This document shows positions 19,111 to 28,035 of a stretch of 64,000 nucleotides of DNA, in pieces. The position numbers were made by a program, and so were the translations under genes. Position 1 is the stretch's first letter, and each line of letters opens with the position of its first letter. A model generated the notes under the pieces. It ran no database searches and had not been told where the DNA came from. It was given only the letters and a program-made list of their open reading frames with translations. Source of the DNA: CAXGTL01 sp964645705 (GTDB taxonomy: Archaea; Nanobdellota; Nanobdellia; Woesearchaeales; CAXGTL01); the NCBI GenBank assembly GCA_964645705.1, contig CAZYAB010000004.1, forward strand, positions 66,210 to 130,209, written 5' to 3'.

Positions 19111-19512
19111 ATGTTTAAATCTAAATTAAAATACTTTGTACGCTACTGGCTCCCACCAATACTTTGGGCTGTCCTAATCTTCTATATGTCATCTTTATCA
19201 TTTCCATCAGGCAAGCCAGGAATTAGATTAAGTGATAAATTAATGCACACAATAGAATTCTTTATATTGTCATTCTTATTATTCAGAGCATTTTACAACT
19301 CTCGGTGGAAGAGGGCAGCATATTGGTTTGCAATCTTGTTAACCATATTATACGGAACATCAGATGAAATCCATCAAACTTTTACACCACAAAGAGTGTT
19401 TGATATCTATGATGTTTTGTTTAATAGTTTTGGTGCATCATTAGTATTTGTATTTAGTTTTATTAATAAGAAATTGGTAAGAGCGATTTTCTTTGATTAT
19501 GATAAGTTATAG
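19111..19512 (+). CDS. VanZ-family membrane protein
   Basis: A protein of about 133 residues with four hydrophobic helices. The VanZ motifs are present: FYMSSLSFPSG after helix one, DKLMHTIEFFILSFL, and GTSDEIHQTFTPQRVFDIYDVLFNSFGA. The acidic and histidine residues in these loops are the conserved features of the family, whose function is poorly known. I start at 19,111, where MFKSKLKYF begins, since an earlier start would overlap leuS. It converges on the 2H phosphoesterase gene with a 6-nt overlap. Confidence 0.85.
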   Translation: MFKSKLKYFVRYWLPPILWAVLIFYMSSLSFPSGKPGIRLSDKLMHTIEFFILSFLLFRAFYNSRWKRAAYWFAILLTILYGTSDEIHQTFTPQRVFDIYDVLFNSFGASLVFVFSFINKKLVRAIFFDYDKL

Positions 19513-20004
19513 TTTATATTTCTTTATACTTGTATCAGAGTTATTTTCATCTAATTCTAATAAAAATATAGAATCAATTGTACAATCAAAGTCAAGATTC
19601 ATATCAGTAGCATATTTAATAATCAATTCAACTTCTTTTTTATCTTTTCCATAACCTAATGATATGTGTGGGGAATATTCTTTTTTCTTTTTAGGAATAT
19701 ATTTGGAATGCAATTTATCGTACAATTCTACTAATTTATCAACTCCTTGATCAACTAATAGATGTATACAAGATTTTTTATGAGATTCTTTAATTCCTTT
19801 AAATCCTATTTTAAAAGGTTTAAATTCTTTTAAACATTCTCTTATATGTTGGTCAAGTTCTGATTCAGATATTTCGCTTTCAAAAGGATACGCCACAGTC
19901 ATATGAGTTCTAAATTTAAGAAAATCAGGATCATACTTTTCTCTTATTTCTTCAACTTTTGCAAGACCTTTAAATCTTGGAAAAATTACAATTGCGTATT
20001 TCAT
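19507..20004 (-). CDS. 2H phosphoesterase / 2'-5' RNA ligase-like protein
   Basis: The 165-residue protein has the two HxT/S motifs of the 2H superfamily: HMTVAYPF near residue 34 and HISLGYG near residue 112, spaced as in LigT and cyclic phosphodiesterases. The short length is typical of the bacterial/archaeal stand-alone members that act on 2',3'-cyclic phosphates or 2'-5' bonds in RNA. The gene is followed, across a spacer, by the SRP RNA on the same strand. Confidence 0.88.
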   Translation of the reverse strand: MKYAIVIFPRFKGLAKVEEIREKYDPDFLKFRTHMTVAYPFESEISESELDQHIRECLKEFKPFKIGFKGIKESHKKSCIHLLVDQGVDKLVELYDKLHSKYIPKKKKEYSPHISLGYGKDKKEVELIIKYATDMNLDFDCTIDSIFLLELDENNSDTSIKKYKL

Positions 20005-20022
20005 TTTTTATAAATATAAGTT

Positions 20023-20295
20023 GGTAAGCACACCCAGAAATGAGCACAACACAGCTCAATGGCTTAACCCTGACCTTTCCTTGGTCCTGCAACCCTAAGA
20101 GCACCAGTCTCATAGGTTATAGCTGCTTCATTCCTGACCTGACTAATTTCCCTATGAAGCCAGTCCCAAAGGACAGAACTTCATTGTCCAGACCAGGACC
20201 ATTAAACTGAAGCTATACCGCTTCCTGAGCTTCAATCCCATCATATAGCCCACTTATGGCAACAGGCAGGGGCTAACTACCCGATCTAGCTTACC
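20023..20295 (-). ncRNA. Archaeal signal recognition particle RNA (7S RNA)
   Basis: On the minus strand the element begins GGTAAGC and ends GCTTACC, a 7-bp terminal helix typical of archaeal SRP RNA helix 1. Plus-strand bases 20,121-20,144 read in reverse complement as the universally conserved helix 8 segment (AGTCAGGTC-GGAA-GAAGCAGCT pattern) that binds SRP54. The region is much richer in G+C than its surroundings and open frames are absent. The 273-nt length is slightly short of the usual 300 nt for archaea. SRP RNA and SRP54/SRP19 target membrane proteins to Sec61. Confidence 0.93.
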
Positions 20296-20316
20296 AATAT
20301 ATAGGATAAAAGAAGT

Positions 20317-20328
20317 GTATTTAAACTT
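20317..20328 (-). promoter_or_regulatory. TATA box of the SRP RNA gene
   Basis: In minus-strand reading this is AAGTTTAAATAC, a good archaeal TATA box with purines at the BRE position. Its centre lies about 27 nt upstream of the first base of the predicted SRP RNA, the standard archaeal distance, which supports the 5' end given for that RNA. Confidence 0.75.
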
Positions 20329-20373
20329 AACTATGTTTTATGTAAATTAAAAAGAAAAAAGGAAATTTTTTAA

Positions 20374-20613
20374 TTATTGAATAACGCTTCCTACATTTCC
20401 ACTTTTTTCAATAACCTCAAATAAATGATCAAGATCTTTAATCCTATTTTTACCTTTACTAATAGGTATTCCAAAATGTAAAAGTTTTAAAAATTCATCT
20501 TCTGGCAAAAAAACTTTCACACTTAACCCTCCTAAATTTATTGTGCACCCTACTACCTTGTCTGATTCCGACTTTAAAGAATCATTACGCCAAAGATCTA
20601 TTGTTATTCCCAC
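20374..20613 (-). CDS. Small uncharacterised protein
   Basis: The start is set at the GTG at 20,613 because GAGGTG overlaps the earlier in-frame GTG (20,622) and lies 6 nt before this one. The product of about 79 residues starts GITIDLWRNDSLKS, has a strand-rich middle (GCTINLGGLSVKVFLPEDEF) and a C-terminal helix. No known domain is recognised. It stands alone upstream of the SRP RNA, separated from the divergent MBL-fold gene by an AT-rich spacer that includes an ATT trinucleotide run near 20,668-20,692. Confidence 0.6.
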   Translation of the reverse strand: MGITIDLWRNDSLKSESDKVVGCTINLGGLSVKVFLPEDEFLKLLHFGIPISKGKNRIKDLDHLFEVIEKSGNVGSVIQ

Positions 20614-20769
20614 ATCAATCACCTCATTATTTTATTAGTATTAATTATTTCTTTATTTATATATAAATATTATTATTATTATTATTATTATTTATTACTA
20701 TTTATAATTATTATTTATATCTTCTCCATTACACAAATCTTTATTAACCAAAATTCTCACCAATATATT

Positions 20770-21573
20770 ATGACAAACAAAATAATATTCTTAGGCACGG
20801 CAGGTGATTCTATCTTAGTTAGCAAAGGATATAGATCATCAGCAGGGATTATTCTGCAACTTTACAATACACAGTTTCACATAGATCCAGGACCAAACAC
20901 AACACAAAAAGCAATAGAAGCAAAGATACATCTAAGAGAAAACACAGCACTATTAATCAGTTCACCAGACATAATCAGTTCAAATGACGCAAACATTACT
21001 ATTGATGCAATGACACACCAAGGCCTAGATCCAAAAGGGGTTTTAGTCACAAACAATATAATACTGAATGGAAATGAATTTACAAAACCAGTTATAGGAC
21101 ATAAACAAAAAACATATGTTGAAAAGATAATTACTTTATCGCCTAAAAAAAGGATTGCAATTGAAAACATAGAAATTCAAGGACTTGACACAACAAATGA
21201 CAATAATATAGGCTTTAAATTCTATACAAGGGATTTTAATTTAATATATGCAGGCAACATTGGTTATGACAAACATTTATTAGATCAATACAAAGGAGCA
21301 AACATCCTGATACTTAATGTAAGAAACCTCAAAGATGAAAAACCACACGAATTAAATATAGAACAAGCAGAAAAAATAATCACAACAATCAAACCAAACC
21401 TAACAATCATCACAGGCTTTGGGTTCAGCATGCTAAAAGCAGACCCAACATTCATTGCAAGAGAATTAAAAGTCAGAACAGGTCAACAGATAATAGCTGC
21501 AAAAGACAACATGACTATTGAACCTGATAGTTATAGAGCTCAGGCAAAACAAAAGAGTTTGCTCGGGATGTGA
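20770..21573 (+). CDS. Metallo-beta-lactamase-fold protein lacking metal ligands
   Basis: The 267-residue protein resembles archaeal MBL-fold hydrolases: GTAGDSILVSKGYRSSAGIILQL, FHIDPGPNT, then NDANITIDAMTHQG and FKFYTRDFNLIYAGN. In active relatives the segment before NDAN is a HxHxDH zinc motif; here the aligned residues are SSPDIIS, so all the ligands are replaced. The late TH(F/Y)G-type motif is TGFGFSM, also without histidine. The fold is probably kept while hydrolase activity is lost. It could be a structural or regulatory paralogue. Confidence 0.7.
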   Translation: MTNKIIFLGTAGDSILVSKGYRSSAGIILQLYNTQFHIDPGPNTTQKAIEAKIHLRENTALLISSPDIISSNDANITIDAMTHQGLDPKGVLVTNNIILNGNEFTKPVIGHKQKTYVEKIITLSPKKRIAIENIEIQGLDTTNDNNIGFKFYTRDFNLIYAGNIGYDKHLLDQYKGANILILNVRNLKDEKPHELNIEQAEKIITTIKPNLTIITGFGFSMLKADPTFIARELKVRTGQQIIAAKDNMTIEPDSYRAQAKQKSLLGM

Positions 21574-21598
21574 TCAATAAACCTTAATCCTTTTTTTC

Positions 21599-22468
21599 TT
21601 AAGCTTCTGCTAATGCTTCATACCCCTTAAGATCTTTTTCTAATTCATTAACAGCATCTTTATTAATTATTATTGCAGGCAATGTACTTGCCAATAATTT
21701 TAAATCTTTTCCTAATGCTAATGCAATTAAAAAAGGTGAAAATATTACACGGAAAAGCGAAAAAGGATTAGGAATATCATAAATTTCATCACCATAATCA
21801 GTCGTTGCTATTACCTCTCTATTTTTCAAATATTCTTTGTAAGTACTGAACGGATTTCCTATTGTTTTTAAAAAATCAATTATGTTGATTGAATCCTTTA
21901 TTTCAGATGAATTTAATTCCACTTTTTTATTTTTTGTTTGTAATTCGTCTCTTATTTCTTTAACTTTCATCTCTGCAAGAGTAAGACCCTTTTCAAAAAC
22001 ACCAGGACATTCTTTTATACTTTCAAGTAATTTAAAAATAATTAATTTTTCTTTATTAACAGCTTTGATAAATTTTTCCCACTTCCCTTCTTCAAGATAT
22101 TCAACTTGGTCTTCAAGATTATTCTTCAAATCCTTTAATGTACCATAACTTATATCTCTACAAAGACCACAAACTTCTATTACTTCCTCAAATACTTTTT
22201 CTTTACTTAATTCTTTTAATTTTCTAAATGCTAAATTCCTGTTATTTTTTGTTTTCTTAAACCATTTAATAATTCTTTTAATCATTTTAAGTTGTCTAGA
22301 TGATGGATCTTTTCCATTTTTTACATTCTCTAACAATTTGTTACTCTTTTGTTTTATTTGTTTTTTTTTTGATTTATCCCATCTATTATACAATACTCCT
22401 GCTCTATTAATTCCTTTATTTAAAAGATCAAAATATGAAAGAAGTTCTTTAATTTCATAATTTTTCAT
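21599..22468 (-). CDS. Uncharacterised helical protein
   Basis: I place the start at the ATG at 22,468, 4 nt after AAGGTGAT, giving about 289 residues. The sequence is predominantly helical and charged (lysine-rich first 90 residues, then several amphipathic helices), with one hydrophobic patch near residue 245 (FRVIFSPFLIALALG). A pair of cysteines sits in VCGLCRD. No conserved domain is recognised. It is convergent with the MBL-fold gene and follows the RHH gene on the same strand. Confidence 0.55.
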   Translation of the reverse strand: MKNYEIKELLSYFDLLNKGINRAGVLYNRWDKSKKKQIKQKSNKLLENVKNGKDPSSRQLKMIKRIIKWFKKTKNNRNLAFRKLKELSKEKVFEEVIEVCGLCRDISYGTLKDLKNNLEDQVEYLEEGKWEKFIKAVNKEKLIIFKLLESIKECPGVFEKGLTLAEMKVKEIRDELQTKNKKVELNSSEIKDSINIIDFLKTIGNPFSTYKEYLKNREVIATTDYGDEIYDIPNPFSLFRVIFSPFLIALALGKDLKLLASTLPAIIINKDAVNELEKDLKGYEALAEA

Positions 22469-22577
22469 TAATATCACCTTTTATTTTTTGTTAATGATAA
22501 TAAGTTAATTTCATATATAAATATTTGTATAATCTTAAATATACCTGCATATTATCCAAATAAATAATTAAACTAAG

Positions 22578-22784
22578 TCAATAAACCTTAACACCTTTTT
22601 TCTTTAACTTATGCCTCAACAACTGATCTTTTCTCCATTCTATAATAAAGTCTTGAATTATCTTTACACAAAGCTTTGCACGCGAACCATATATTCCTTC
22701 GATCTTAACAATCTTATCCATTTCATCACAAAGTGGTTTTGGTAAGTTCACAGCTCTGTACTGACCTAATCTTTTATAACCCAT
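22578..22784 (-). CDS. Ribbon-helix-helix (CopG/MetJ-type) DNA-binding protein
   Basis: The 68-residue product starts at the ATG at 22,784, preceded by GGGGGAT. It has the short strand RAVNLPKPLCDEMDKIV and a second helix with SRAKLCVKIIQDFIIEW, the RHH pattern. It resembles the RHH protein at 28,036 in the VxLPKPxxxxxDKIV motif. No toxin gene adjoins it. The structured RNA copy at 22,848 lies 64 nt upstream of its start on the divergent side, and the two may share control. Confidence 0.75.
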   Translation of the reverse strand: MGYKRLGQYRAVNLPKPLCDEMDKIVKIEGIYGSRAKLCVKIIQDFIIEWRKDQLLRHKLKKKGVKVY

Positions 22785-22847
22785 AATTATCATCCCCCTA
22801 TATGCACTAGTTGCATTAATAATATATAAATCTTTTTAAAAATACAT

Positions 22848-22948
22848 GTGTGTATGGTGCCTGTAAGGCTAGTGAGCACCTGATATTATTATCAGGTCTT
22901 TTCATGTGTACTTATTGCGCTTGAAAAGTGCGAACGAACCATACACAC
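22848..22948 (+). ncRNA. Novel structured RNA, copy A
   Basis: A perfect 11-bp helix pairs 22,848-22,858 with 22,938-22,948. Inside follow GCC-TGTAA-GGC, then TAGTGA, a 4-bp helix GCAC/GTGC, two hairpins (CCTGAT/ATCAGG and CTTTTCA/TGAAAAG), and GAACGA. The same layout recurs at 39,073 and 56,134 with other helix sequences. A TATA box (TATATAAAT, 22,823-22,831) lies about 22 nt upstream on the plus strand. The strand is inferred from a G-U pair in copy B. The function is unknown. Confidence 0.65.
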
Positions 22949-23085
22949 AGAAATCACTATTGATATTCTCGAACCTATATTCTTCATATTGGTAATATAT
23001 TTATCTTAATTCCACTATATATAGAAACATGGGATGAGTAATTCATTATATTTACTAAATTACAGCATCATTTTCTATTACAAAA

Positions 23086-25926
23086 ATGATAGATGATTTT
23101 AAACAAACAATAGGAAAACTCAAAAAAGAGCTTTCAAATAAGTCAGAAGTAGATGACACTATACAAAATCTTATTGAAAACAATATTTATCAAAGATATA
23201 AAGACACACCATACAAAGACGCAGTCACAAAACTAAGAAATATAGTAAATACTGTTTTTAAAACAAGATCAAGGCTTTATTTTAATAGATTAAAAAAAAT
23301 TACTAGAAACCTTTACAAAAATAAACTAGATTTTGCAGGACAACAATTAGATAATTTATTATCAGAACTAAAATTCTTATTTTTCACAGATTTTATTTAT
23401 CATTATTTTGATATAAACCCCAAGATAAATGATTATGTTTATGATTATTTATCAACAGACTTTATTGAACAATCAAAAATAACTCATGACATAAATCCTG
23501 AGAAGTTCATAAAAACAATAGAACAAATCAAAGATTATGATTTACACTTTTGCAAAGATGAGTTCTTAGAAATCATTCAAGCAATAATAGAAAAGGATAA
23601 ATTACAGTACGAAGTATCATTAGATGATTTATCTAAATCAATTTCAGGTAAAAAGATTCATCTTGATGAACTTTTAATCTCCTCTGCAAATCATAAATCA
23701 ATTAAGAATTACAAAAAAAGTGCAGATTGTTTAGAAAAAATACTAGAGACAGATAACACAAACCCAAATATATTTTACAAACTAAGTGAAGACTACCTTA
23801 ACTTAGAAGAATATGAAAAAGCTCAAGACAATTTGTTAAAAGTAATTCATTTAATAGAATCTAAGCAAGAATTAACAGACGAAGAAGAACACAGATTAAT
23901 TGATTCTTACAATAGATTGGGTTTTTCTTATATAAAACAAGCAAAGAATTTTTATAAAGTTGAAAAAGAAGAAGCTTTTGAAGGTTATTGTGATAATTTA
24001 TTCAGAGCAATCAAAGTATTAAAAAATACAAAAGACAAATATGAATCAAATGTTAAAGCTTATTATCTGTTAGTTTCTGCTTATCTTTATTTATCAGATT
24101 ATTATGAAAAAAGAAAACAAATAATGATAGAAAATCCGTATGATGTTGAAGAATCATTAAGACAGAAAAAGATACAAGAATGGGATGAAAAATTAAAAAG
24201 TGCAAGCAAAAAAGCAAGAAAAATAGTAAAAGATATATTAGATTCTAAAAAGACAATAAAAACAGAAAAAGACAATAAACCTTATTTTGAGTATTACCCA
24301 GATCTTGATTCTAGGCGTTTTTTATTTCACCTAAATCCTTTCTTAGATGTAGGCATTACTTTAAAATGTTTTGATAAATCAGACTTAGATAGGGCTGAGT
24401 TAGAAGACGACATTCTAGATATATTAAGAGAACCATCTAAATATACTTGTTTTAGAGATGGAAATACTTTAGAAACACCAAAATCTTGGATATTAAAAGA
24501 TATAGATAACAAAGTTGTTTTAGTAGAAGAATATATTCCTGAACAAAACATGTTTAGATATTTTAAACATCTTAATCATAGATTTATTAGAAAGACAATG
24601 TCTGGGAAACAGTTGACAAATCTTAAATTATCAGAATTAGAATGGATAATAGATATTACAGCACAGCTTCAAATATATCTTACTCAAAAAGTAGAGTCTA
24701 GACAAGTCGAGTATGATTATTATACAAATGGTTTCAAATTGAGGTTCATAGATCAATTAGAAAAATACCAATATTTATTAGAAAAACAAGAAAAGTGGAC
24801 AATATCAGATGAACAAAGAAATAGATTAATAGAACTTCATAAAAGAGATATCAATGATTGCATACTTTGCAATAAACCTCCTTTTGAAACTTACTTACAT
24901 TTATTAAGCGTTGATGCAAATTTGAAAAATTTTTTAAAGAATAAGAAAAAGATTGATTTAGAAATAAGGGATAAAAAAATAGCTGTCATTGATCCTATTT
25001 CAGCAATTGAGTTTGCAACAGGTTTTTTGTCAGAAGAAGACGAACAATATTTGCATTACAGATGGTTACTTAACATAATTCAAGAAGATTTGGAAAATCC
25101 GCAAGAGTTAAAAGGAAATATAGGAATAATTCAAGAAATTATCAATAAATTAGTTCCAATTAAGCAAGAAGTAATAAAAGATTTAGATGATTTATTAACA
25201 CAAAGTTATAATATAGATAAAGATAATGAATCAGAATACAAAGACTACAGATCTAGATTCAGTACAACGATAGATAAATATATTTCTAAAGATGATCAAA
25301 AAGAATACAATGACTTAATCAAATTAGTTGGTGTTGATAGACATTTAGCAATTGCAGCTGATAAATTAAGAGACATAAGCAGAATAAAAAAAGCAACAGA
25401 ATCTTTTGTTAGTGAACATGAGGAAGTTGGAAAATTTGTTGAATCAATTTTTAATTATCCTGAAGAATGCAAAGCTTATAGAAACAAGGTAATTGATTGT
25501 TGGTCAGGAATAAATAAAAATATAGGACAAATAGTATTAGACTCTCTTTGTAAATCAGACACAATTAATATTACTGATTTTTTTATGGAATTTTTTCCCT
25601 CTATTACAGATACAATAACTCTTAACAAAATAACTAAAACCCTTATGACATCTGTTGAAGCTTATCACGATTTTAAAAGATTCCAGCACAGTTTCAAAAT
25701 TGAACTTAATAAGAACAAAATCAAAGACGAAATTAGAGAATATTTACTTAGGCAGGATGATATTGATTCTAATTATCATTACTATTTATATCATTTGAAA
25801 AGAGCAAGAATAAATATGGAACAACTAGGATTATTTGATTTTAGAAATAAACTCCAAGAAGCATATGGTTTTTGGGATTTCAGAGGCGATAGAAATAACA
25901 ATGGAGATGGTAAAAATGCAATATGA
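23086..25926 (+). CDS. Large TPR and kinase-like-fold protein
   Basis: The 946-residue protein has a helical N-terminus, TPR-like repeats around 200-345 (SADCLEKILETDNTNPNIFYKLSEDYLNL, EEYEKAQDNL), then a region with the outline of a protein-kinase/APH fold: DVGITLKCFDK (candidate Lys427), an acidic helix near 436-447, a hinge KVVLVEEYIPE near 478, SVDANLKNFL near 608-617 (Asp and Asn of a catalytic loop) and IAVIDP near 632-637. The rest is helical. It overlaps the PHP gene, so the two are coupled. The kinase assignment is inference. Confidence 0.6.
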   Translation: MIDDFKQTIGKLKKELSNKSEVDDTIQNLIENNIYQRYKDTPYKDAVTKLRNIVNTVFKTRSRLYFNRLKKITRNLYKNKLDFAGQQLDNLLSELKFLFFTDFIYHYFDINPKINDYVYDYLSTDFIEQSKITHDINPEKFIKTIEQIKDYDLHFCKDEFLEIIQAIIEKDKLQYEVSLDDLSKSISGKKIHLDELLISSANHKSIKNYKKSADCLEKILETDNTNPNIFYKLSEDYLNLEEYEKAQDNLLKVIHLIESKQELTDEEEHRLIDSYNRLGFSYIKQAKNFYKVEKEEAFEGYCDNLFRAIKVLKNTKDKYESNVKAYYLLVSAYLYLSDYYEKRKQIMIENPYDVEESLRQKKIQEWDEKLKSASKKARKIVKDILDSKKTIKTEKDNKPYFEYYPDLDSRRFLFHLNPFLDVGITLKCFDKSDLDRAELEDDILDILREPSKYTCFRDGNTLETPKSWILKDIDNKVVLVEEYIPEQNMFRYFKHLNHRFIRKTMSGKQLTNLKLSELEWIIDITAQLQIYLTQKVESRQVEYDYYTNGFKLRFIDQLEKYQYLLEKQEKWTISDEQRNRLIELHKRDINDCILCNKPPFETYLHLLSVDANLKNFLKNKKKIDLEIRDKKIAVIDPISAIEFATGFLSEEDEQYLHYRWLLNIIQEDLENPQELKGNIGIIQEIINKLVPIKQEVIKDLDDLLTQSYNIDKDNESEYKDYRSRFSTTIDKYISKDDQKEYNDLIKLVGVDRHLAIAADKLRDISRIKKATESFVSEHEEVGKFVESIFNYPEECKAYRNKVIDCWSGINKNIGQIVLDSLCKSDTINITDFFMEFFPSITDTITLNKITKTLMTSVEAYHDFKRFQHSFKIELNKNKIKDEIREYLLRQDDIDSNYHYYLYHLKRARINMEQLGLFDFRNKLQEAYGFWDFRGDRNNNGDGKNAI

Positions 25927-26833
25927 TTCACTTGAAGATTTTCTTGAAGATGATGGTGGAAAGGTTGACTTACATTATCACATTGATGAAGGTGCAGAAG
26001 ATCCATTAAAAGAATTTGAAAAATGTCTAAGAAGAGGTTATGATGTTGTTGCATTTACAGAACATAATTCTGTAGATGGTTTGCTTAAGATTAGTAATTC
26101 ATTAGAAAATATAAGAAATCTTAGAAAACATTATAATAAAAATACAAGAATAATACCATCAATAGAATTAACTTCAAACATTCCTAGTAAAAAATCTGTT
26201 TCTGACAAAGGAACTAATAGAATCCATATCTTGGGTTTAGGCATAGATTTTAAAAATGAATATTTTCAAACTGATTTAATAAGATATCAAGAAATAGATA
26301 ATATTAGGACAAGGGAAATTTTTAATAACATTGCTCAACACGTTCAAAATGAAACAGGAGAACAGATATCTTTTGGTGATTTTCTAGATGCAAGAGATTA
26401 TATTCACTATACTACTGGAGATTTAGTAGAGTATCTATGCAAACAAGTGTATAAAGGAAGAGGAAAAGAGAATCATATTAAAAGAAAGTATTTACACTTC
26501 ACATCAAAAACATATGTGGGTCATGATAAATCTCTTAATGTTTACAACACCATTGCTTTTGTCAAAAAATATAGAGGCATACCTATTATTGCTCATCCTG
26601 ATAATTTATCAAAACAAGATTTATATTGGTTAAAGACATTTGGAATTCAAGGCATAGAAGTAGTAAGTTATAGATTTAGCAAAGAAAAAAGGCAAGAATT
26701 ATATGAATGGGCAGTAGATTTAGGATTGTTTGTTATTGGTGGAAGTGATGGAAAAATAAAAATATTTAAACCGCTTCCAAAAAGAATAATAAAACAATTT
26801 GTATTAAATAATAAAAAATTAAATTACTTGTGA
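25916..26833 (+). CDS. PHP-domain phosphoesterase
   Basis: I choose the ATG at 25,916, with GGAGATGG 5 nt upstream; the gene overlaps the end of the kinase-like gene by 11 nt. The product of about 305 residues has PHP metal motifs: VDLHYHID, VVAFTEHNSVDG, IIPSIELTS, IPIIAHPDN and the terminal GGSDG. PHP proteins hydrolyse phosphoesters with a trinuclear metal site. The pairing with a kinase-like protein suggests opposed phosphorylation and dephosphorylation, which is inference. It is convergent with the PhoU-like gene. Confidence 0.85.
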   Translation: MQYDSLEDFLEDDGGKVDLHYHIDEGAEDPLKEFEKCLRRGYDVVAFTEHNSVDGLLKISNSLENIRNLRKHYNKNTRIIPSIELTSNIPSKKSVSDKGTNRIHILGLGIDFKNEYFQTDLIRYQEIDNIRTREIFNNIAQHVQNETGEQISFGDFLDARDYIHYTTGDLVEYLCKQVYKGRGKENHIKRKYLHFTSKTYVGHDKSLNVYNTIAFVKKYRGIPIIAHPDNLSKQDLYWLKTFGIQGIEVVSYRFSKEKRQELYEWAVDLGLFVIGGSDGKIKIFKPLPKRIIKQFVLNNKKLNYL

Positions 26834-26835
26834 AC

Positions 26836-27744
26836 TCACAACTTTGATATTATCAAAGCACCCAACATATTATATATAACTTCAACAATAGTACATAGGT
26901 GGAATAATACTTTTAATTCCTCTCTCTTTAATTTACCAAACAATTCCTCCGATCTGCAATGAAGCTCTGTTTTCTTTTTTCCAAATTCAACTAGTTTCTT
27001 TAACTCAAACTTATAAAAAAGATCATAAAATGATTTGAGATAACCATTTGTATCTTGAAAATGTTTTATAACTTCATTACTTAGTTTTACAGGATTTTTA
27101 GTTAAATGCCGTGCAATTTCATTATACAGATCACCTATTTTCTCAAGTTCTTCAGTAATATAATAAACAGTAGACGTTTTATTAACAGGAGTATACCCTT
27201 TTTTATTCAATATTCTTCTACAAAAATCTGTAAATTTATTTATATTAACATCTCTAAGAGTTATACTTTTCACATCATCAACATCCCCTCTTTTAGACGC
27301 ATCTAAAAGATCATTTCCCATTGCAAGCAAAAACAAAAATGTTCTTCTAAATAAAGTGTCAAATTCTTCATACATTGCATGAGTTATTTTCTTGATTGCA
27401 ACGTTTCTTTTACCTTCATTAACAATGGCTAAGCCAATACAAGAATCACTCATTATTTTTTGAACTTGTTTTAATTCATCAGATGAATTAAATATCACAT
27501 TTATATCATCATATCCTGATTTATAAGCAGCTGCAATTATTCTTCTGATCATAGGATCTAAACCAGAAATATCAAGTTTAATACTTTTTGTAGCATATCC
27601 TTTTTCAGTTGAGATTATCAAAGAACCATTATTTTGTTCAACATTAATCTCATCCCCTCCTTTTAACCCATACTTTTTGACCCATTTAGCAGGCAAAGTA
27701 ATAGTATGAGTACTGTGTCCTTGTTTTATTATCTTTCTTCTCAT
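26836..27744 (-). CDS. AbrB-PhoU phosphate-uptake-type regulator
   Basis: The first 45 residues are a SpoVT/AbrB-type DNA-binding domain (HTITLPAKWVKKYGLKGGDEINVEQNNGSLIIS). The remaining 250 residues form PhoU-like helical bundles, with the EELEKIGDLYNEIARH motif near residue 200. Archaeal proteins of this architecture are annotated as phosphate-uptake regulators. No pst transporter genes are close, so the target is open. The start has a GGGGGTGCC-like ribosome binding site. Confidence 0.88.
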   Translation of the reverse strand: MRRKIIKQGHSTHTITLPAKWVKKYGLKGGDEINVEQNNGSLIISTEKGYATKSIKLDISGLDPMIRRIIAAAYKSGYDDINVIFNSSDELKQVQKIMSDSCIGLAIVNEGKRNVAIKKITHAMYEEFDTLFRRTFLFLLAMGNDLLDASKRGDVDDVKSITLRDVNINKFTDFCRRILNKKGYTPVNKTSTVYYITEELEKIGDLYNEIARHLTKNPVKLSNEVIKHFQDTNGYLKSFYDLFYKFELKKLVEFGKKKTELHCRSEELFGKLKREELKVLFHLCTIVEVIYNMLGALIISKL

Positions 27745-28035
27745 ATACAGGCACCCCCAATATGCTCAATATAGTAAAACAGAGCTTACACTAAATCTAT
27801 TTACAATTATATTCCTAGTAAAACAAGTATATATATTTTTCGAAACACTAGTGATTATTTTAAATAATACAATCAAAATAAATCCGTGATATTTCCAGCC
27901 CCTATACTAATTAAATTCAACAGTAACAACATCACTATTGATAATATGCTTCCTTATTTTATTCTGTGATCAAAACTATATATTACCCTTACCAAGTATA
28001 TACTGTAAGCATGCAATAAAAGAGGTTACAGAAAT
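27745..28035. promoter_or_regulatory. Divergent spacer upstream of the RHH operon
   Basis: This spacer of about 290 nt has no gene that I can support. TATA-like runs occur at about 27,829-27,838 (minus-strand PhoU side) and ACTATATATTACC at about 27,976-27,988, which fits the RHH gene at 28,036. An AGAGGTTACAG sequence just before 28,036 acts as its ribosome binding site. I see no strong hairpin. Confidence 0.4.

Noticed and set aside
20023..20295. GC-rich block as a tRNA cluster or RNase P RNA
   Set aside because: No T-loop consensus or RNase P core motifs occur; the helix 8 sequence and terminal pairing identify SRP RNA.
20668..20692. ATT trinucleotide run as a functional microsatellite
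   Set aside because: It is a short, imperfect run within an AT-rich promoter spacer with no sign of a special role.
22951..27943. Shared 13-mer ATCACTATTGATA near 22,953 and 27,930 as an operator
   Set aside because: In 64 kb of AT-rich DNA many 13-base coincidences are expected, and it is not palindromic.
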